A DNA stretch of 64,000 nucleotides from Megamerina dolium (taxonomy: Eukaryota > Arthropoda > Insecta > Diptera > Megamerinidae): the NCBI GenBank assembly GCA_963854835.1, contig OY978525.1, forward strand, positions 82,999,333 to 83,063,332, in the 5' to 3' direction. Below, piece by piece: positions 38,090 through 54,082 of the stretch. The notes under the pieces are model-generated. The model worked only from the letters and a program-made list of their open reading frames with translations, searched no databases and had not been told where the DNA came from. Positions within the stretch are counted from its first letter, which is position 1. Every line of letters begins with the position of its first letter. The position numbers and the translations under genes were made by a program.

Positions 38090-38946
38090 CGGAGCCGGTC
38101 GCAGCAATTGGGCCTCTGTTACTCCGCTACGTGGAATATGTTGGGAAAGAATTTGTGTGTAAAACCTTTTAAAATACAGCTGATGCAAAAATTGAAGCCA
38201 CACGACCTACCACCTAACTTTGGGCTAGCAAAGTTGGATGAAGATCCACTTTTTTATCGGAAAATTGTGTTCAGCGACGAAGCTCATTCTGGTTGAATTG
38301 ATACGTGAACAATCAAAATCGCCGTATTTGGTGTAAAGAGCAGCCAGAAGTATTGCAATAACTGCCAAGGCATCCCACAAAATGCACTGTTGGTGTGGAT
38401 TATTGGCCGATGGCATCAATGGACCGCACTTTTTCAAAGACGACGATGGCAGGAACGGTACCGTGAATGGCGAACGCTACCGTGTGATTTATAAACTTTT
38501 TTTGCCCAAAATGGAAGAGCTGGACTTGGCTGACATATGGTTTCAACAAGACAGTGACACATGCCTCACAGCAGGTGAAACAATGGCCCAATTGAGAGGC
38601 GAGTACGGTGAACAGTTTACTTCACGTTTGGGGCCGGTCAATTGGCCGCCCAGATCGTGCGATTTAACGCCTTTAGACTATTTTTGTGGGGCTATGTTCA
38701 CGGTTGACGCACTGGTAGCCAATAGTGAAGAATTTATTCTTGAGATACCGGCCGATATGTTGGAGAGAACATGTCCAAATTGGTCATGCCAATTGTCCAA
38801 TTGGCCAACATTTACATGAAATCATCTTTAAACATTGAATGATATAGATCGTTCTATTAACTCAAATAAAGATTTAATACATTCTCTAGATTTTATGTTT
38901 TTTTTTTTAATTAAATCTGAAGGCTCTTAAAAAATCACCCTGTATC
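38090..38946 (+). pseudogene. rosa-like DD41D mariner-family element, copy 2 (5-prime truncated)
   Basis: Reads R-S-Q-Q-L-G-L-C-Y-S-A-T-W (end of the DNA-binding part), D-P-L-F-Y-R-K-I-V-F-S-D-E-A-H (first Asp, about 38275), and a stop. It resumes with W-C-G-L-L-A-D-G-I, F-F-K-D-D, F-Q-Q-D-S-D-T-C (second Asp) and L-T-P-L-D-Y-F (third Asp, 41 residues later), then E-I-P-A-D-M-L-E-R. The right end AAAAAATCACCCTG next to TA matches copies 1 and 3. Inactive. Confidence 0.82.
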
Positions 38947-38949
38947 ATT

Positions 38950-39659
38950 AGTACAATAGTATGAACCATGCCAAATTTAACACTTTATTCACATTTTATA
39001 CTATTATGAGTCATTATACTCGTTCACTCGCGCATAAGTAGGTAGGTATAATCATACTCGTATACATCGTTCATTTAGATTTAAGTACGTTCGGCTATAT
39101 GTATTACAACGATAACGACGATAAGAGCCGGTACGCAATGACTTGATTAACGTCTTTGACGTTATAATGATGACAATAGTGGTGGTAATGCTGGATGATG
39201 TACTAGTTTCTCGTTGAACAACACGAACGCGAACATTATTATGTACAGTTTAACACAAAATTCAATAAAACTTAAGAATTACACAAAACAGATACAAAAT
39301 ACGAAATGGACAGTCGCAGTAATACCAACACCACCACCAAACAGACATCGGTGCAAGAGATGCTTTTAATATTGTACATACCTACAATAGTAAATATCGT
39401 AGATATACTCGTATAATATACAATATGTAAGTATAATAGAACCAGATATTAAAATAGTAAAATTTAAGTTATTTTCAATATTCACTATAATTTGGTGTAA
39501 ATATATATTTATGGTGGAGATTGAATTAATTGGCGTTGCAGCTCTTTTCATACTTAAGTACTCTTTTAAGAATTTCACTACCTGTTTCATAGAAATAATT
39601 ATTCCGTGACAAAGAAAGACTACGGAATTGAAATAAACTGCAGAAGTAGTAGTAGAAGA
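38950..39659. other. unassigned AT-rich DNA
   Basis: No gene; GATGATGACAATAG and similar triplet-rich bits near 39165. The 99-codon minus ORF at 39665-39366 has no recognisable motif. Confidence 0.45.
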
Positions 39660-40409
39660 TGTCAAGTCTTATCGGCTAGACAGACGGCAGCGTTAATTTG
39701 CATTAACAGCCTTAATGCACATTAACTCATGCATTTGCTTTATCCAAATGCACATTAACGCCATAATAAATGCACAAAATTTTCGTGCATTTAGCTGAAT
39801 TTACTAATTTCGACATGGCAACTCCGTTAAAAATTGGTATTTGGTTGCTATTGTGAATGGTGATTTGCATTGACAGGAAGAAAAAGAAAAGAAATTAAAA
39901 TGAAAGAAAAAAGCGCAAGAAGAGAAATAAGCTATTTTTGTTACAATATATATGCAAATATGTATATTAACAAAACTATTTTTTTTTGATGTCAGAAAAC
40001 AAGCATCGGAAAGTCTGGTGTACCAGCGATGAAATCAAATTGCTGGACTTGTGGGCTGAACGGGCCGAAGATTTGCGTCGCACCAGACGCAATCTGCATA
40101 TATGTATATGCAGATATCTCAATTGAAATGTCCGCGAAATTTACACCGAAGATGCATTGTATTATTTTTTAATTTATTTAATAGCAATAGAATTTTTTCA
40201 TTAAATTGCTGTTGATTTTCTAAAAATAGCAAAATCGCCAATAAAATTTTTCTTTTATCCATTTTAATTTGACTATTTTCAAAACTTCAAAATCAGATGT
40301 CTAAATGTACAAAGTTGTCGTCTGTCACTGTGAATTTCTAATGTGCATTTATTCTTCTTAATGCAAATTAATTTTGTTCGTCTGTCTAGGCTATTAGACT
40401 TGTCGTTTT
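39660..40409. mobile_element. PIF/Harbinger-like MITE (about 750 bp)
   Basis: Inverted ends: the left has CAAGTCTTATCGGC, then TAGACAGACG and TTAATTTGCATTAA; the right is the inverse of CAAGTCTAATAGCC, TAGACAGACG and TTAATTTGCATTAA. A TTA triplet flanks the CGGCTAGACAGACG cores on both sides, which would fit a 3 bp TWA duplication. It contains a short ORF with a SANT/Myb-like motif, as the accessory gene of Harbinger elements has. No DDE transposase. Exact borders are uncertain by a few bases. Confidence 0.65.
39989..40126 (+). pseudogene. SANT/Myb-like DNA-binding domain remnant
   Basis: 45 codons: V-W-C-T-S-D-E-I-K-L-L-D-L-W-A-E-R-A-E-D-L-R-x-x-R-R-N-L-H-I. The spaced Trp residues, the L-L-x-L-W block and the R-R-N-x-H-I-Y-like motif match the Myb/SANT-like proteins encoded by Harbinger transposons. 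The next codons (after a likely frameshift) read I-S-I-E-M-S. A full domain needs about 80 residues, so this is truncated. Confidence 0.55.
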
Positions 40410-43474
<3,065 letters not shown>

Positions 43475-43490
43475 TATATACATACTATTA

Positions 43491-44081
43491 CCCTGCAAAA
43501 GATTGTGAGACTAATCTCTAAAGAGAGTAGTTCCGGAATAATCTTTTCGATATCAATAAAATAAAAATTAATATATTTAGAGATTTTCTACACTTTCAAC
43601 TAATTCGCTTTTCAGTTGACAACAATGTGTTGCTGGTTAGCGTATCTGGTACAGCGACGGTGATAGAATATACGATAGCAAAACACACGATATTTGGATA
43701 CCCAGATTAGAAACCGAGAAGAGAAAATACGTAAATTTTATTTGTACATTTAAATTAGAAATATATGAATCGGAAATTATTATGCAATGAATGAAAATAA
43801 ATTATTTTGTTTCGAAGAGCAAAAATGGGTAAATTGTCAAATAATTGAAAAGAAAATATAATTAAGAATTATAATGCATTGAATGAAATTTTCTAACCGT
43901 ACGACTAATCTACATTTATAACCGTTCGGGTATAAAAGGGTACAATTGGTCTCTTCATAGAACATGCTCGAACAAAAGGGAACAGCTCACTCCATATAAA
44001 GAGATCAACAGTGCGATTAGTCACATATTCCTTTCCGACTGATCACCGATACATCCCAGACCAGTCGCATTTTTGGCAGGG
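43491..44081 (+). repeat. TACCCTGC-ended repeat, copy 2, complete (591 bp)
   Basis: CCCTGCAAAA at the left and TTTTTGGCAGGG at the right, each flanked by TA. Uninterrupted reference for copies 1 and 3. The tRNA-like motif is weaker here (GTTAGCGTATCTGGTACAGC, no good box B). An internal GTTCGGGTATAAAAGGGTAC motif lies near 43922-43942. No ORF. Confidence 0.82.
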
Positions 44082-44084
44082 TAC

Positions 44085-44168
<84 letters not shown>

Positions 44169-44310
44169 ATATACATATATATATACATATATATATACAT
44201 ATGTATATATATATACATATATATATATATACATATGTATATATATATATACATATGTATATATATATATATACATATATATATACATATATATATACAT
44301 ATATATATAC

Positions 44311-44356
<46 letters not shown>
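44082..44356. repeat. (TA)n / (TACATA)n array
   Basis: TA repeat with many TACATA and TACATATG units. The ORFs of repeated Tyr-Ile are artefacts. Confidence 0.98.
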
Positions 44357-44357
<1 letters not shown>

Positions 44358-44706
44358 TTATGTGGCACTTAAAGCCCCAAAGGGCTCATTGGCCGAGCTT
44401 CTCTTCCATTACTGTTGTGCGTCTTAAATTTTGGACAATATTAGAAGGGACTTACTTATTTTAGCCGGTTCCGAACGGCAGAACACTTGTGACATCACTT
44501 TTTCTGAGCTTTGTCACAGAGTTCTTTAAGAAGCTTTTTCATGGCAAGTTGTTACTGTCGGAAGAATTGCCAATTGCTTGCCGACAGGTGGGTACCGTTC
44601 GAAAGAAAAATCTTATCGATATTAAATTTGTTATGCATCAGCCGGGGATTGAACCACGACCTACAGATCAGAAGGCGAACACACTAACCACTGAGCTACG
44701 GCACCC
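44357..44706 (-). repeat. tRNA-derived SINE copy 5, inserted in a TA array
   Basis: Nearly identical to copies 3 and 4; head (GGGTGCCGTAGCTCAG on minus) at 44706-44690, 3-prime end TGTGGCACTTAAAGCCCC at 44361, followed by six to seven A on the minus strand. TA repeats on both sides hide any target duplication. Confidence 0.93.
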
Positions 44707-46820
<2,114 letters not shown>

Positions 46821-46862
46821 CATATCCATATACATATACATGTGCGTGTGTGTTTATAAATA

Positions 46863-48612
46863 CAGTATGTCAAGAATGAGTTTACACATTGAAAAAAAAT
46901 CCAAATTTTCAAATTTCTTACCCAAAAACATTAACTTTTATTTCCATATAAAAATTTTTTTTTATTAGTTACAGATATTTACAGTATTTATAAAAGATTC
47001 ATGAAAAAAAATTGCAGTCCACCGCAAAAGAAATGAAAAATACAACATAAAGAAATTTTACTCAATTTTACAAGTGTCAAGAAACTCTTCACAACTATTT
47101 TTTTAATTCCTTTATGCAACACTTCAACGACTAACGGTACATTTACAGTTATCTATTTGCGTAAACGCGTTGCAGTGACCCGTTCCTATGATTTTGTTTG
47201 TTAGTTTGTGATTAATTTTTGCTTTGTGCACATCATCTGTTTAAATATTGTGTTTTTAAAATGCCAGGCAAAAGGTTATCGGCTGAAGTGGTTCAGCTTA
47301 TATACTACAATCTCCAATTGGGAGAAAATGTGGAGAAGTTATCAGAAATGTTCTCTGTAACACGTAAAAAAACTTATAATGTTTAAAATCGAGCTGAAAA
47401 TGAGGGTAGATTGGAGTCAAAGTGTGGAGGTGGCCCTAAGCTTAAAATTACTGATCGGGCAGAGCGCTTAATGATGAGGGAACTGCACAAAAATCCGCAA
47501 ATTTCGACCAGAACGCTTGCGGAGAAACTCAAGGAAGAGTGTGGTATAGTGGTTTTCCATGAAACTGTACGACAGGCGATACTGAGAAACAAATACTCAT
47601 CAAGAGTCATCAAGAGTTGCTCGTAAGAAGCCGCTGCTATCAGCACAAAATATTGAAAGACGTTTCTCCTTCGCCTCAAGGCTCATTTCTCAACCTGATG
47701 AATATTGGGACGACGTAATATTCTGTGACGAAACAAAAATGATGTTGTATTACAACGATGGACCGACCAGAGTGTGGCGCAAGGCATTAACAGCTTTAGA
47801 AAATCGACACATAATTCCTACTGTTAAATTTGGAAAAATGTTCATTATGATTTGGGGATGTATCTCAAGCAGAGGAGTATGAGAATTGGCTTTTATAGAG
47901 TTAACTATGGACGCACAACATTATTTAGGCATTTTGAAGTCATTTAATCAGTAGTGCGAAAAAATGTGGGTTCATCAGAGAGGGCAAACCGCATTTCAAA
48001 TTTTATCAAGATAATGACACCAAGCATAACGCGAGGACTGTGGCTTCTTTATAACTACGGTAAAGTTATGGATACACCAGCCCAAAGTCCAGACCTTAAC
48101 CCTATTGAAAATCTGTGGGTCTACTTAAAGAAAAAAGTGGCTAAAAGGCAACCTAAAAACCGTACAGCACTTAAAACTGCTATATTGGAAGAGTGGAAAA
48201 ATATACCTAGCAATTATGGCCTAAAAAAGTTGGTTTATTTTATGAATAAACGGCTACAATCCGTGATAGATGCTAAAGGTGGCCATACTAAATACTAAAT
48301 ATTTTACTGATCAAATTTTAACTAATAAATATTATAAAAAAAGACTTTGTATCGTTTGTGAAAAGAGTTTCTTGACACTTGTAAAATTGAGTAAAATTTC
48401 TTTTTGTTGTATTCTTCTTTTCTTTTGCGTAGCACTTGCAATTTTTTTTCATGAATCTTTTATAAATACTGTAAATATCTGTAACTAATAAAAAAAATAA
48501 AAATAAAATAAAAATAAAAATAAAAAACTAATAAAAAAAAAGTTAGTATTTTTGGCTAAGAAAGTTGAAAATTTGAATTTTTTCAATGTGTAAACTCATT
48601 CTTGACATACTG
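46863..48612 (+). mobile_element. Tc1-like element with about 240 bp inverted repeats (1750 bp)
   Basis: Ends CAGTATGTCAAGAATGAG (left) and its inverse (right), each flanked by TA. The inverted repeat continues inward for about 240 bp with high similarity, for example ATTAGTTACAGATATTTACA at 46966 and its inverse near 48468-48487. A second, diverged copy of the end motif (GTGTCAAGAAACTC) sits at the inner edge on both sides, so this too is an IR/DR element, unrelated in sequence to copies A-D. A small A-rich duplication (AAATAAAATAAAAATAA) expands the right repeat near 48495-48535. Confidence 0.93.
47261..48298 (+). pseudogene. Tc1-like DD34E transposase, broken
   Basis: Starts M-P-G-K-R-L-S-A-E-V-V (47261). 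A stop after Y-N-V near 47384 is followed by L-K-I-T-D-R-A-E-R and R-T-L-A-E-K-L (second HTH), A-R-K-K-P after a frameshift, then I-F-C-D-E-T-K-M (first Asp, about 47730). V-W-R-K-A and I-W-G-C-I-S follow, with more stops near 47880 and 47955. F-Y-Q-D-N-D-T-K-H-N (second Asp, about 48010) and S-P-D-L-N-P-I-E-N-L-W (Glu, about 48090) are followed by the intact C-terminus ending G-G-H-T-K-Y. Catalytic residues persist, but stops and frameshifts kill it. Confidence 0.88.
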
Positions 48613-48678
48613 TATATATATCTACATATATACATATATATACATATACATATATATACATATACATATATATACATA

Positions 48679-48746
<68 letters not shown>
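48613..48746. repeat. (TA)n / (TACATA)n array
   Basis: Between the 1750 bp Tc1-like element and Tc1 copy C. Confidence 0.97.
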
Positions 48747-48749
<3 letters not shown>

Positions 48750-50391
48750 TGGCTCACAGCTTATTTCGTACAGTGTATATATTTTTATGTAAATGGCTGT
48801 AACATCGAAACTAAAAAACTTATCGATAAGTTTTGAATGTAGATGTCTGTGTATGTGTTTAGTAAACCTAATAAGAAAACGGGGAACCCCAAAAATTGTT
48901 CTTTTTGTCATGCAAGAGAGAAAAACTATTGATCAGCTGATTTTCAGCTCACATCTTATTTCGTACACAAACTTCAATGTAAGTAAGTTTCATTCTGCCG
49001 CGCAGTTACAAAGTTTTTTTGAATTGTATGAGTTTTTGGACCTTTTTAACTATTATAACAATTTTTATTATTCTTATTTTAAATAGTTAAAGTGCTGTAA
49101 ATTTAGCGTTATGGGTCGTCGTACAACGATGGAACAGCGTAAACTGGTAATTAACCATTTTAGGAAAGGTCAGAGTGTGCGAAAAATTGCTGAAATGACA
49201 AATTTAAGTGCCTCAACTGTCCAATACATCATTCAACGCTTCGTTCGCGAAAATCGGTTGGAGAACAAGGGCAGAGAAGCACCTAATAAGATTTTCAACG
49301 CTTCAGACGAGCGTTATATTGTACGAAAAATTAAGAAAAATCCAAAGTTATCCGCTCCGAAGTTGGCTGCAGAGGTTCAGCGTGAAATAGGAAAATCATC
49401 CAGTGCTGAAACTGTCCGACGTGTGCTGCGCAATCATGACTTGAACGGTTGAGTAGCCCGAAAGAAACCATTCATTTCGAAAATGAATATACAACGCCGA
49501 CTTGACTTCGCCAAAGAGCATATTATTAATACTCCTGCGTTCTGGAATACCGTTATTTTCGCGGATGAGTCTAAGTTTAATATTTTTGGCTCGGACGGAA
49601 TGTCATATGTTTGGCGTAAAGCGAATACCGAGCTAAACAAGGAGAACCTTAAGCCCACAGTGAAGCATGGTGGCGGTAGCGTGATGGTTTGGGCCTGTAT
49701 GTCAGCAGCCGGAGTAGGTGAATTGGTTTTTATTGAGGGAACAATGGACAAAATGAAGTACCTCGAGATTCTGAAAAACAATTTGCTTCAAAGTGCAGAC
49801 AAACTGGATTTGCGGGAAGAATTTCGGTACTACCAAGATAATGACCCAAAACATAAATCTGGGATTGTGCAATCTTGGCTTATTTGGAACTGCCCACACT
49901 TGATGTCTCCACCACCACAGTCACCTGACATGAATGTGATTGAAAATCTTTGGTCTATTTTGGACAATAAAATAAGAACACACAAGATTTCTAATAAGCA
50001 AGACCTAAAGAAGGTACTGATGGAGGAATGGAAAAAAATCACACCAGACATCACTCAAAAATTGGTGGATTCAATGCCAAATAGACTCCAGGCTATCATT
50101 AACGCTAAGGGATGTCATACTAAATATTAAAATCAACTTACTTTGTTTTTAGTTTGAACTTAAAGAGACTGTACGAAATAAGCTGTGACATGAATTTTCC
50201 TATTTTTTTCTTATTTTATTTTTTTATAGTGTCAAACACTAAAATTTTGAAAAAGTAAATTTTGGAAAATAAAAAACAAACCTTCCTTTCAAAAATGGCA
50301 TTTATATTTTGTTCAAATTTTTGCTATATTAGGAATTACGACTGCAGCAATTTTTAAACTGTCACTGTACGAAATAAGCTGGGAGCCACTG
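48747..50391 (+). mobile_element. Tc1-like IR/DR element, copy C (1645 bp)
   Basis: Same family as copies A, B and D but in the opposite orientation to them; ends CAGTGGCTCACAGCTT and inverse CAGTGGCTCCCAGCTT, TA on both sides. The transposase gene is interrupted by a single stop. Confidence 0.95.
49111..50130 (+). pseudogene. Tc1-like transposase, copy C, one nonsense codon
   Basis: A single frame of 340 codons from ATG 49111 to the stop at 50130, ending C-H-T-K-Y, the canonical Tc1 ending. One TGA at 49450-49452 replaces the CGA (Arg114) of copies A and B, a C-to-T change at a CpG. The catalytic D, D and E and all other motifs are intact. M-N-I-Q-R at 49483 could restart translation but would lack the DNA-binding domain. 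Confidence 0.93.
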
Positions 50392-50398
50392 TATATAT

Positions 50399-50767
50399 AT
50401 TAGCGTATCTGGTACAGCGACGGTGATAGAATATACGATAGCAAAACAGACGATATTTGGATACACAGGTTAGAAACCGAGAAGAGAAAATCCGTAAATT
50501 TTATTTGTACATTTAAATTAGAAATATATGAATCGGAAATTATAATGCAATGAATGAAAATAAATTATTTTGTTTCGAAGAGCAAAAATGGGTAAATTGT
50601 CAAATAATTGAAAAGAAAATATAATTAAAAATTATAATGCATTGAATGAAATTTTCTAACCGTACGATTAATCTACATTTATAACCGTTCGGGTATAAAA
50701 GGGTACAATTGGTCTCTTCATAGGACATGCTCGAACAAAAGGGAACAGTTCACTCCATATAAAGAGG
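50399..50767 (+). repeat. TACCCTGC-ended repeat, copy 3, truncated at both ends
   Basis: Matches 43640-44005 of copy 2 closely (TTAGCGTATCTGGTACAGC through to CCATATAAAGAG). Its left part is lost at the TA next to Tc1 copy C; its right part is replaced by a rosa-like 3-prime fragment. Confidence 0.85.
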
Positions 50768-51098
50768 TCGTGCGATATCGTGCGATTTAACGCCTTTAGA
50801 CTATTTTTTGTGGGGTAATGTTAAGGCTCATGTCTATAGCGACAAGCCCTCACAGGAAGCCCATTTTGAAAATTTATTCGTGAGATACCAGCCGATATGT
50901 TGGAGAGAGTATGCCAAAATTGGACCCAGCGTATGAACCATTTGAAGCGCAGCCGCGGTCAACATTTACATGAGATCATCTTCAAACATTGAATTATATA
51001 GACCGTTCTATCGACTCAAATAAAGATTTCATACATTTCTCTAAATTTTATGTGTTATTTTTTTAAAATCAAATCCGAAGGGTTTTAAAAAATCACCC
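50768..51098 (+). pseudogene. rosa-like DD41D element, 3-prime fragment (copy 3)
   Basis: C-D-L-T-P-L-D-Y-F (third Asp), V-K-A-H-V-Y-S-D-K-P, then after a frameshift the R-G-Q-H-L-H-E-I-I-F-K-H-like tail. It has the same 3-prime leader and AAAAAATCACCC end as copies 1 and 2. Everything upstream is missing. Confidence 0.8.
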
Positions 51099-51409
51099 AA
51101 GTCTATACATTTTTGGTTTATACAACAAGTCTATACATATATGGTTTGAATAGGATTGTTTGATTTGTTTAAAATAATCAAAAATATAATTACAGTGTCG
51201 AGCAATACCGGTCGGATATTTTTCAAACTCCGACTTATGTTTCTGTAAAATATGAAATAATAATTCTATTTGTTTGAAATTTTCAAATTTGATTCTTTAT
51301 TTACTTATTTCAACGTCAACTAATATAAAAAAAATATTTAAAAAACATAAACCAATAATTTCATTGGAAAAACAAAACAACTCAATGCGTCCAGTTTTGC
51401 ACGCCGCTC

Positions 51410-52177
51410 TCAGTACATAAAAATTGCAAGCCACTCTTTCACTATTTTGGCGGTATGTTTCGGATCACCATCCTGTTGAAATATGATTTCCCCTATTGGG
51501 TACGCACATTCATCAACAAACTCAGGCAAATATGTTTGCAGAATACTAAGGTAGTCTTCCTTTCTCATTATTCCGTTTATTTTATGTATCGGACCGACGT
51601 GCCACCAAGTGAAACATGCCCACACCATTATACCACCGCCGCCATGTTTTATTGTTTGTTTAACTTGATGTTGTTGGAGTTGGTCGTTGGGTCGATGCCA
51701 ATAGTAGGACTTACCATCGGATAGGTAACGATTGATTTTTGATTCATCGGACCATATAACCCGCTTCCAGTCGTCAACAGACCAATTTTTGTGTTCTCGG
51801 CAAAACTGTAATCGAGCTGCTAGGTTTTTTTTGGAGAGCGCAGGTTTTTTCTGCTTAACAGACGCGACTAATCCAATTTTTTTTAATGATCTCGTGGCTG
51901 TCCATTCGCTGACTGGTTTGTTAATGGCCTGTGAAGCTTCCTTAGGTGTTAATTTGGAGTTTCTACAAAGCAATAGTTCCATATGACGAGCATCACTGTC
52001 ATTCAGTATCCTTGGTCGACCTCCAAAATTGCCCGAAGATGGTAGGTTATTCCTTTTTCGCACTGCAATGACTGTTGATTTGCTAACACCAGTCATTTCT
52101 ACTATTTTTCGTGTACTATTTTTATTTTCTAATAAAACCACAATACAGTTTTCCAAATCTTTTGATATTTTCCTCAT
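51410..52177 (-). pseudogene. Tc1-like transposase lacking the catalytic Glu
   Basis: 255 residues: HTH regions (S-T-R-K-I-V-E-M-T-G-V-S-K-S-T-V), F-G-G-R-P-R-I-L, W-S-D-E-S-K (first Asp), H-G-G-G-G-I-M-V-W-A-C and F-Q-Q-D-G-D-P-K-H-T (second Asp). The reading frame runs straight into the inner edge of the terminal repeat and stops after W-L-A-I-F-M-Y. The P-D-L-N-P-I-E-N-L-W block and the C-terminus (about 85 residues) are deleted, so it cannot catalyse transposition. Confidence 0.9.
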
Positions 52178-52425
52178 TTTTGGTGAATTAAATTTTGTTT
52201 AAAATCTCGCAACTGAAATTTAACTTAATGAACTGAACTCTTTAGCGTAATATATAGAAATGGCAAATTAACCTTTGAAAAAAAGCAAAAACTCATGGAT
52301 TTGTTCGGAAAAGTAACGGTAAATCTTCTGTCATTGTGTACTGAGAGTGGCGTGCAAAACTGGACACATTGACTTTTTGTTGGTTTTCTTATGAATTTAT
52401 TGGTTTAGGTTTTTTTAATATTTTT

Positions 52426-53997
52426 ATACCCTGCATAATGCAATATGCATGGTATATTCATTTCGGTCAGATGTTTGTGTCCACTTGAAGGAATCTCCGG
52501 AGATATAGACATGGATATATATTCGTGATCAGCGTCGATTAAATTTTCGATTTAACGATGTCCGTCCGTCCGTCCGTCCGTCCGTCTGTCTGTCACCTGG
52601 CTGGTTCGCACGATAACTTGAGTAAATATTGAGATATTCCGATGAAATTTGGCATAAGTAATCTATGATCCAAGAGTACGGAGGGGATCGATATTGGGCA
52701 TGATCGGTCAATAACCACGCCCACACCAAGCATTCAAAGCGACTAACCTCGAAATTTTAAAAATCTTTAATTTGCTATAACTCACATAATATACCACTTG
52801 GGACAACAATATTTTGCACATGGAGTTATATTATACTACTATATAACCTCGCCAAAAGTGGGTGAGCCACGCCTACTTTCTAGCGTAGCTCCCATACAAA
52901 GTGTCTGTACTTCTTTTAAATTGAAACTGCTGTAACTTCTACAATCTTCTGTCTAGAATAACCATAATTGACACTTAGATTAACACGGCAGCCAGAAATA
53001 ATATGGCAGAAAATAAATGTGCCACGCCCACTCGTTCATGAGTCTCCCATACAAAGTCAAGGGAATTAAACTAAAATTTTAAGCTCCATAACTTACAAAC
53101 CATTTAGCGTAGGACAACGAGATTTAAGGTATGGATTAGTATTGTAGGAGCAACTAGACTCACACAAAATGGGCGCACCACGCCCACTGTTTATTATAGC
53201 CCCCATACAAATTTTAAATTTAAACAGCTGTAACTTCGGCAATCTTCTGTCTAGAATAACCATAATTGACACTTAAATTAATATCATAGCCGGCAAAAAT
53301 CTGGCAGAAATTCAGTGTGCCACGCCCACTCCTTTTTGGGTCTCCCATACAAAGTTGCGGAAATTAAAAAAATGTTACCGGTTATAACTTGCAAACTATT
53401 CAGCGTAGAATAACGAGATTTAAGGTGTGGATTAGTATTGTACGAGCAACTAGGCTCACAGAAAATGGGCGCACCACGCCCAGTGTTTATCGTAGCCCCC
53501 ATACAAATTTTAAATTGAAACAGCTGTAACTTAGGCAATCTTATGTCTACAATAACCATAATTGACACTTAAATTAATATTGTAGTCGGCAAAAATCTGG
53601 CAGAAAATCAGTGTGCCACGCCCACTCCTTCATAGGCCTCCCATACAAAGTCGAGGGAATTAAACAAAAATGTTAACCACCATAACTTAGAAACTATTCA
53701 ACCTAGGACACCAAATTTAAGGTGTGGATTAACATTGAAAAATTAATTGGATTTACTAGAAAGTGGTAAGCCACGCCCACTTTTTATATAGCTCCCATAC
53801 TAAGCCTCGGAATTATCTTAAAATCCTTTTACTTCGTCATAGTCAACCATATTTCGGGTGTAAATTAGTAGTATAAGCAAAAATTGTTTCTCGAAAAGTG
53901 GAAATAAAAGAAAAGTTGGATATTCGAGTAAACTTTTTATATACAAATCTACATATGCAGGGTATAGTTTGGTCGGCCCCAGCCGACTGTAAGGAGA
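52426..53997 (+). mobile_element. DINE-1-like (Helentron-associated) repeat with tandem core
   Basis: The left end ATACCCTGCATAATGC has a subterminal inverse TATGCAGGGTAT near 53953-53964. A (GTCC)n/(GTCT)n microsatellite lies at 52561-52593. The right end has a perfect hairpin GTCGGC-CCCA-GCCGAC (53972-53987) just before the end GTAAGGAGA. The order (subterminal repeat, ATTC-GTGATCAGC block, GTCCGTCC microsatellite, about 150 bp tandem repeats, terminal hairpin) matches drosophilid DINE-1/INE-1. It sits in a T run with no clear duplication, as Helentrons do between T and T. Non-coding. Confidence 0.75.
52700..53800. repeat. tandem repeats of about 150 bp in a 300 bp higher-order pattern
   Basis: The motif CCACGCCCAC or a variant recurs at about 52713, 52868, 53022, 53177, 53322, 53475, 53616 and 53772, each followed by TCCCATACAAA or CCCATACAAATT. 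Spacing is about 150 bp. Alternate units are most alike (53022, 53322 and 53616; 53177 and 53475), which gives a dimeric 300 bp period. Confidence 0.9.
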
Positions 53998-54082
53998 TTT
54001 TTTAATATTGATTTAAGTTAAGATAAGTAAATAAAGAATCAAATTTAAAAATTTCAAACAAATTTAATTATTATTTAATATT

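Noticed and set aside
52700..53800. CRISPR-like array
   Set aside because: Units are about 150 bp tandem repeats without short repeat/unique spacer structure, in a eukaryotic context.
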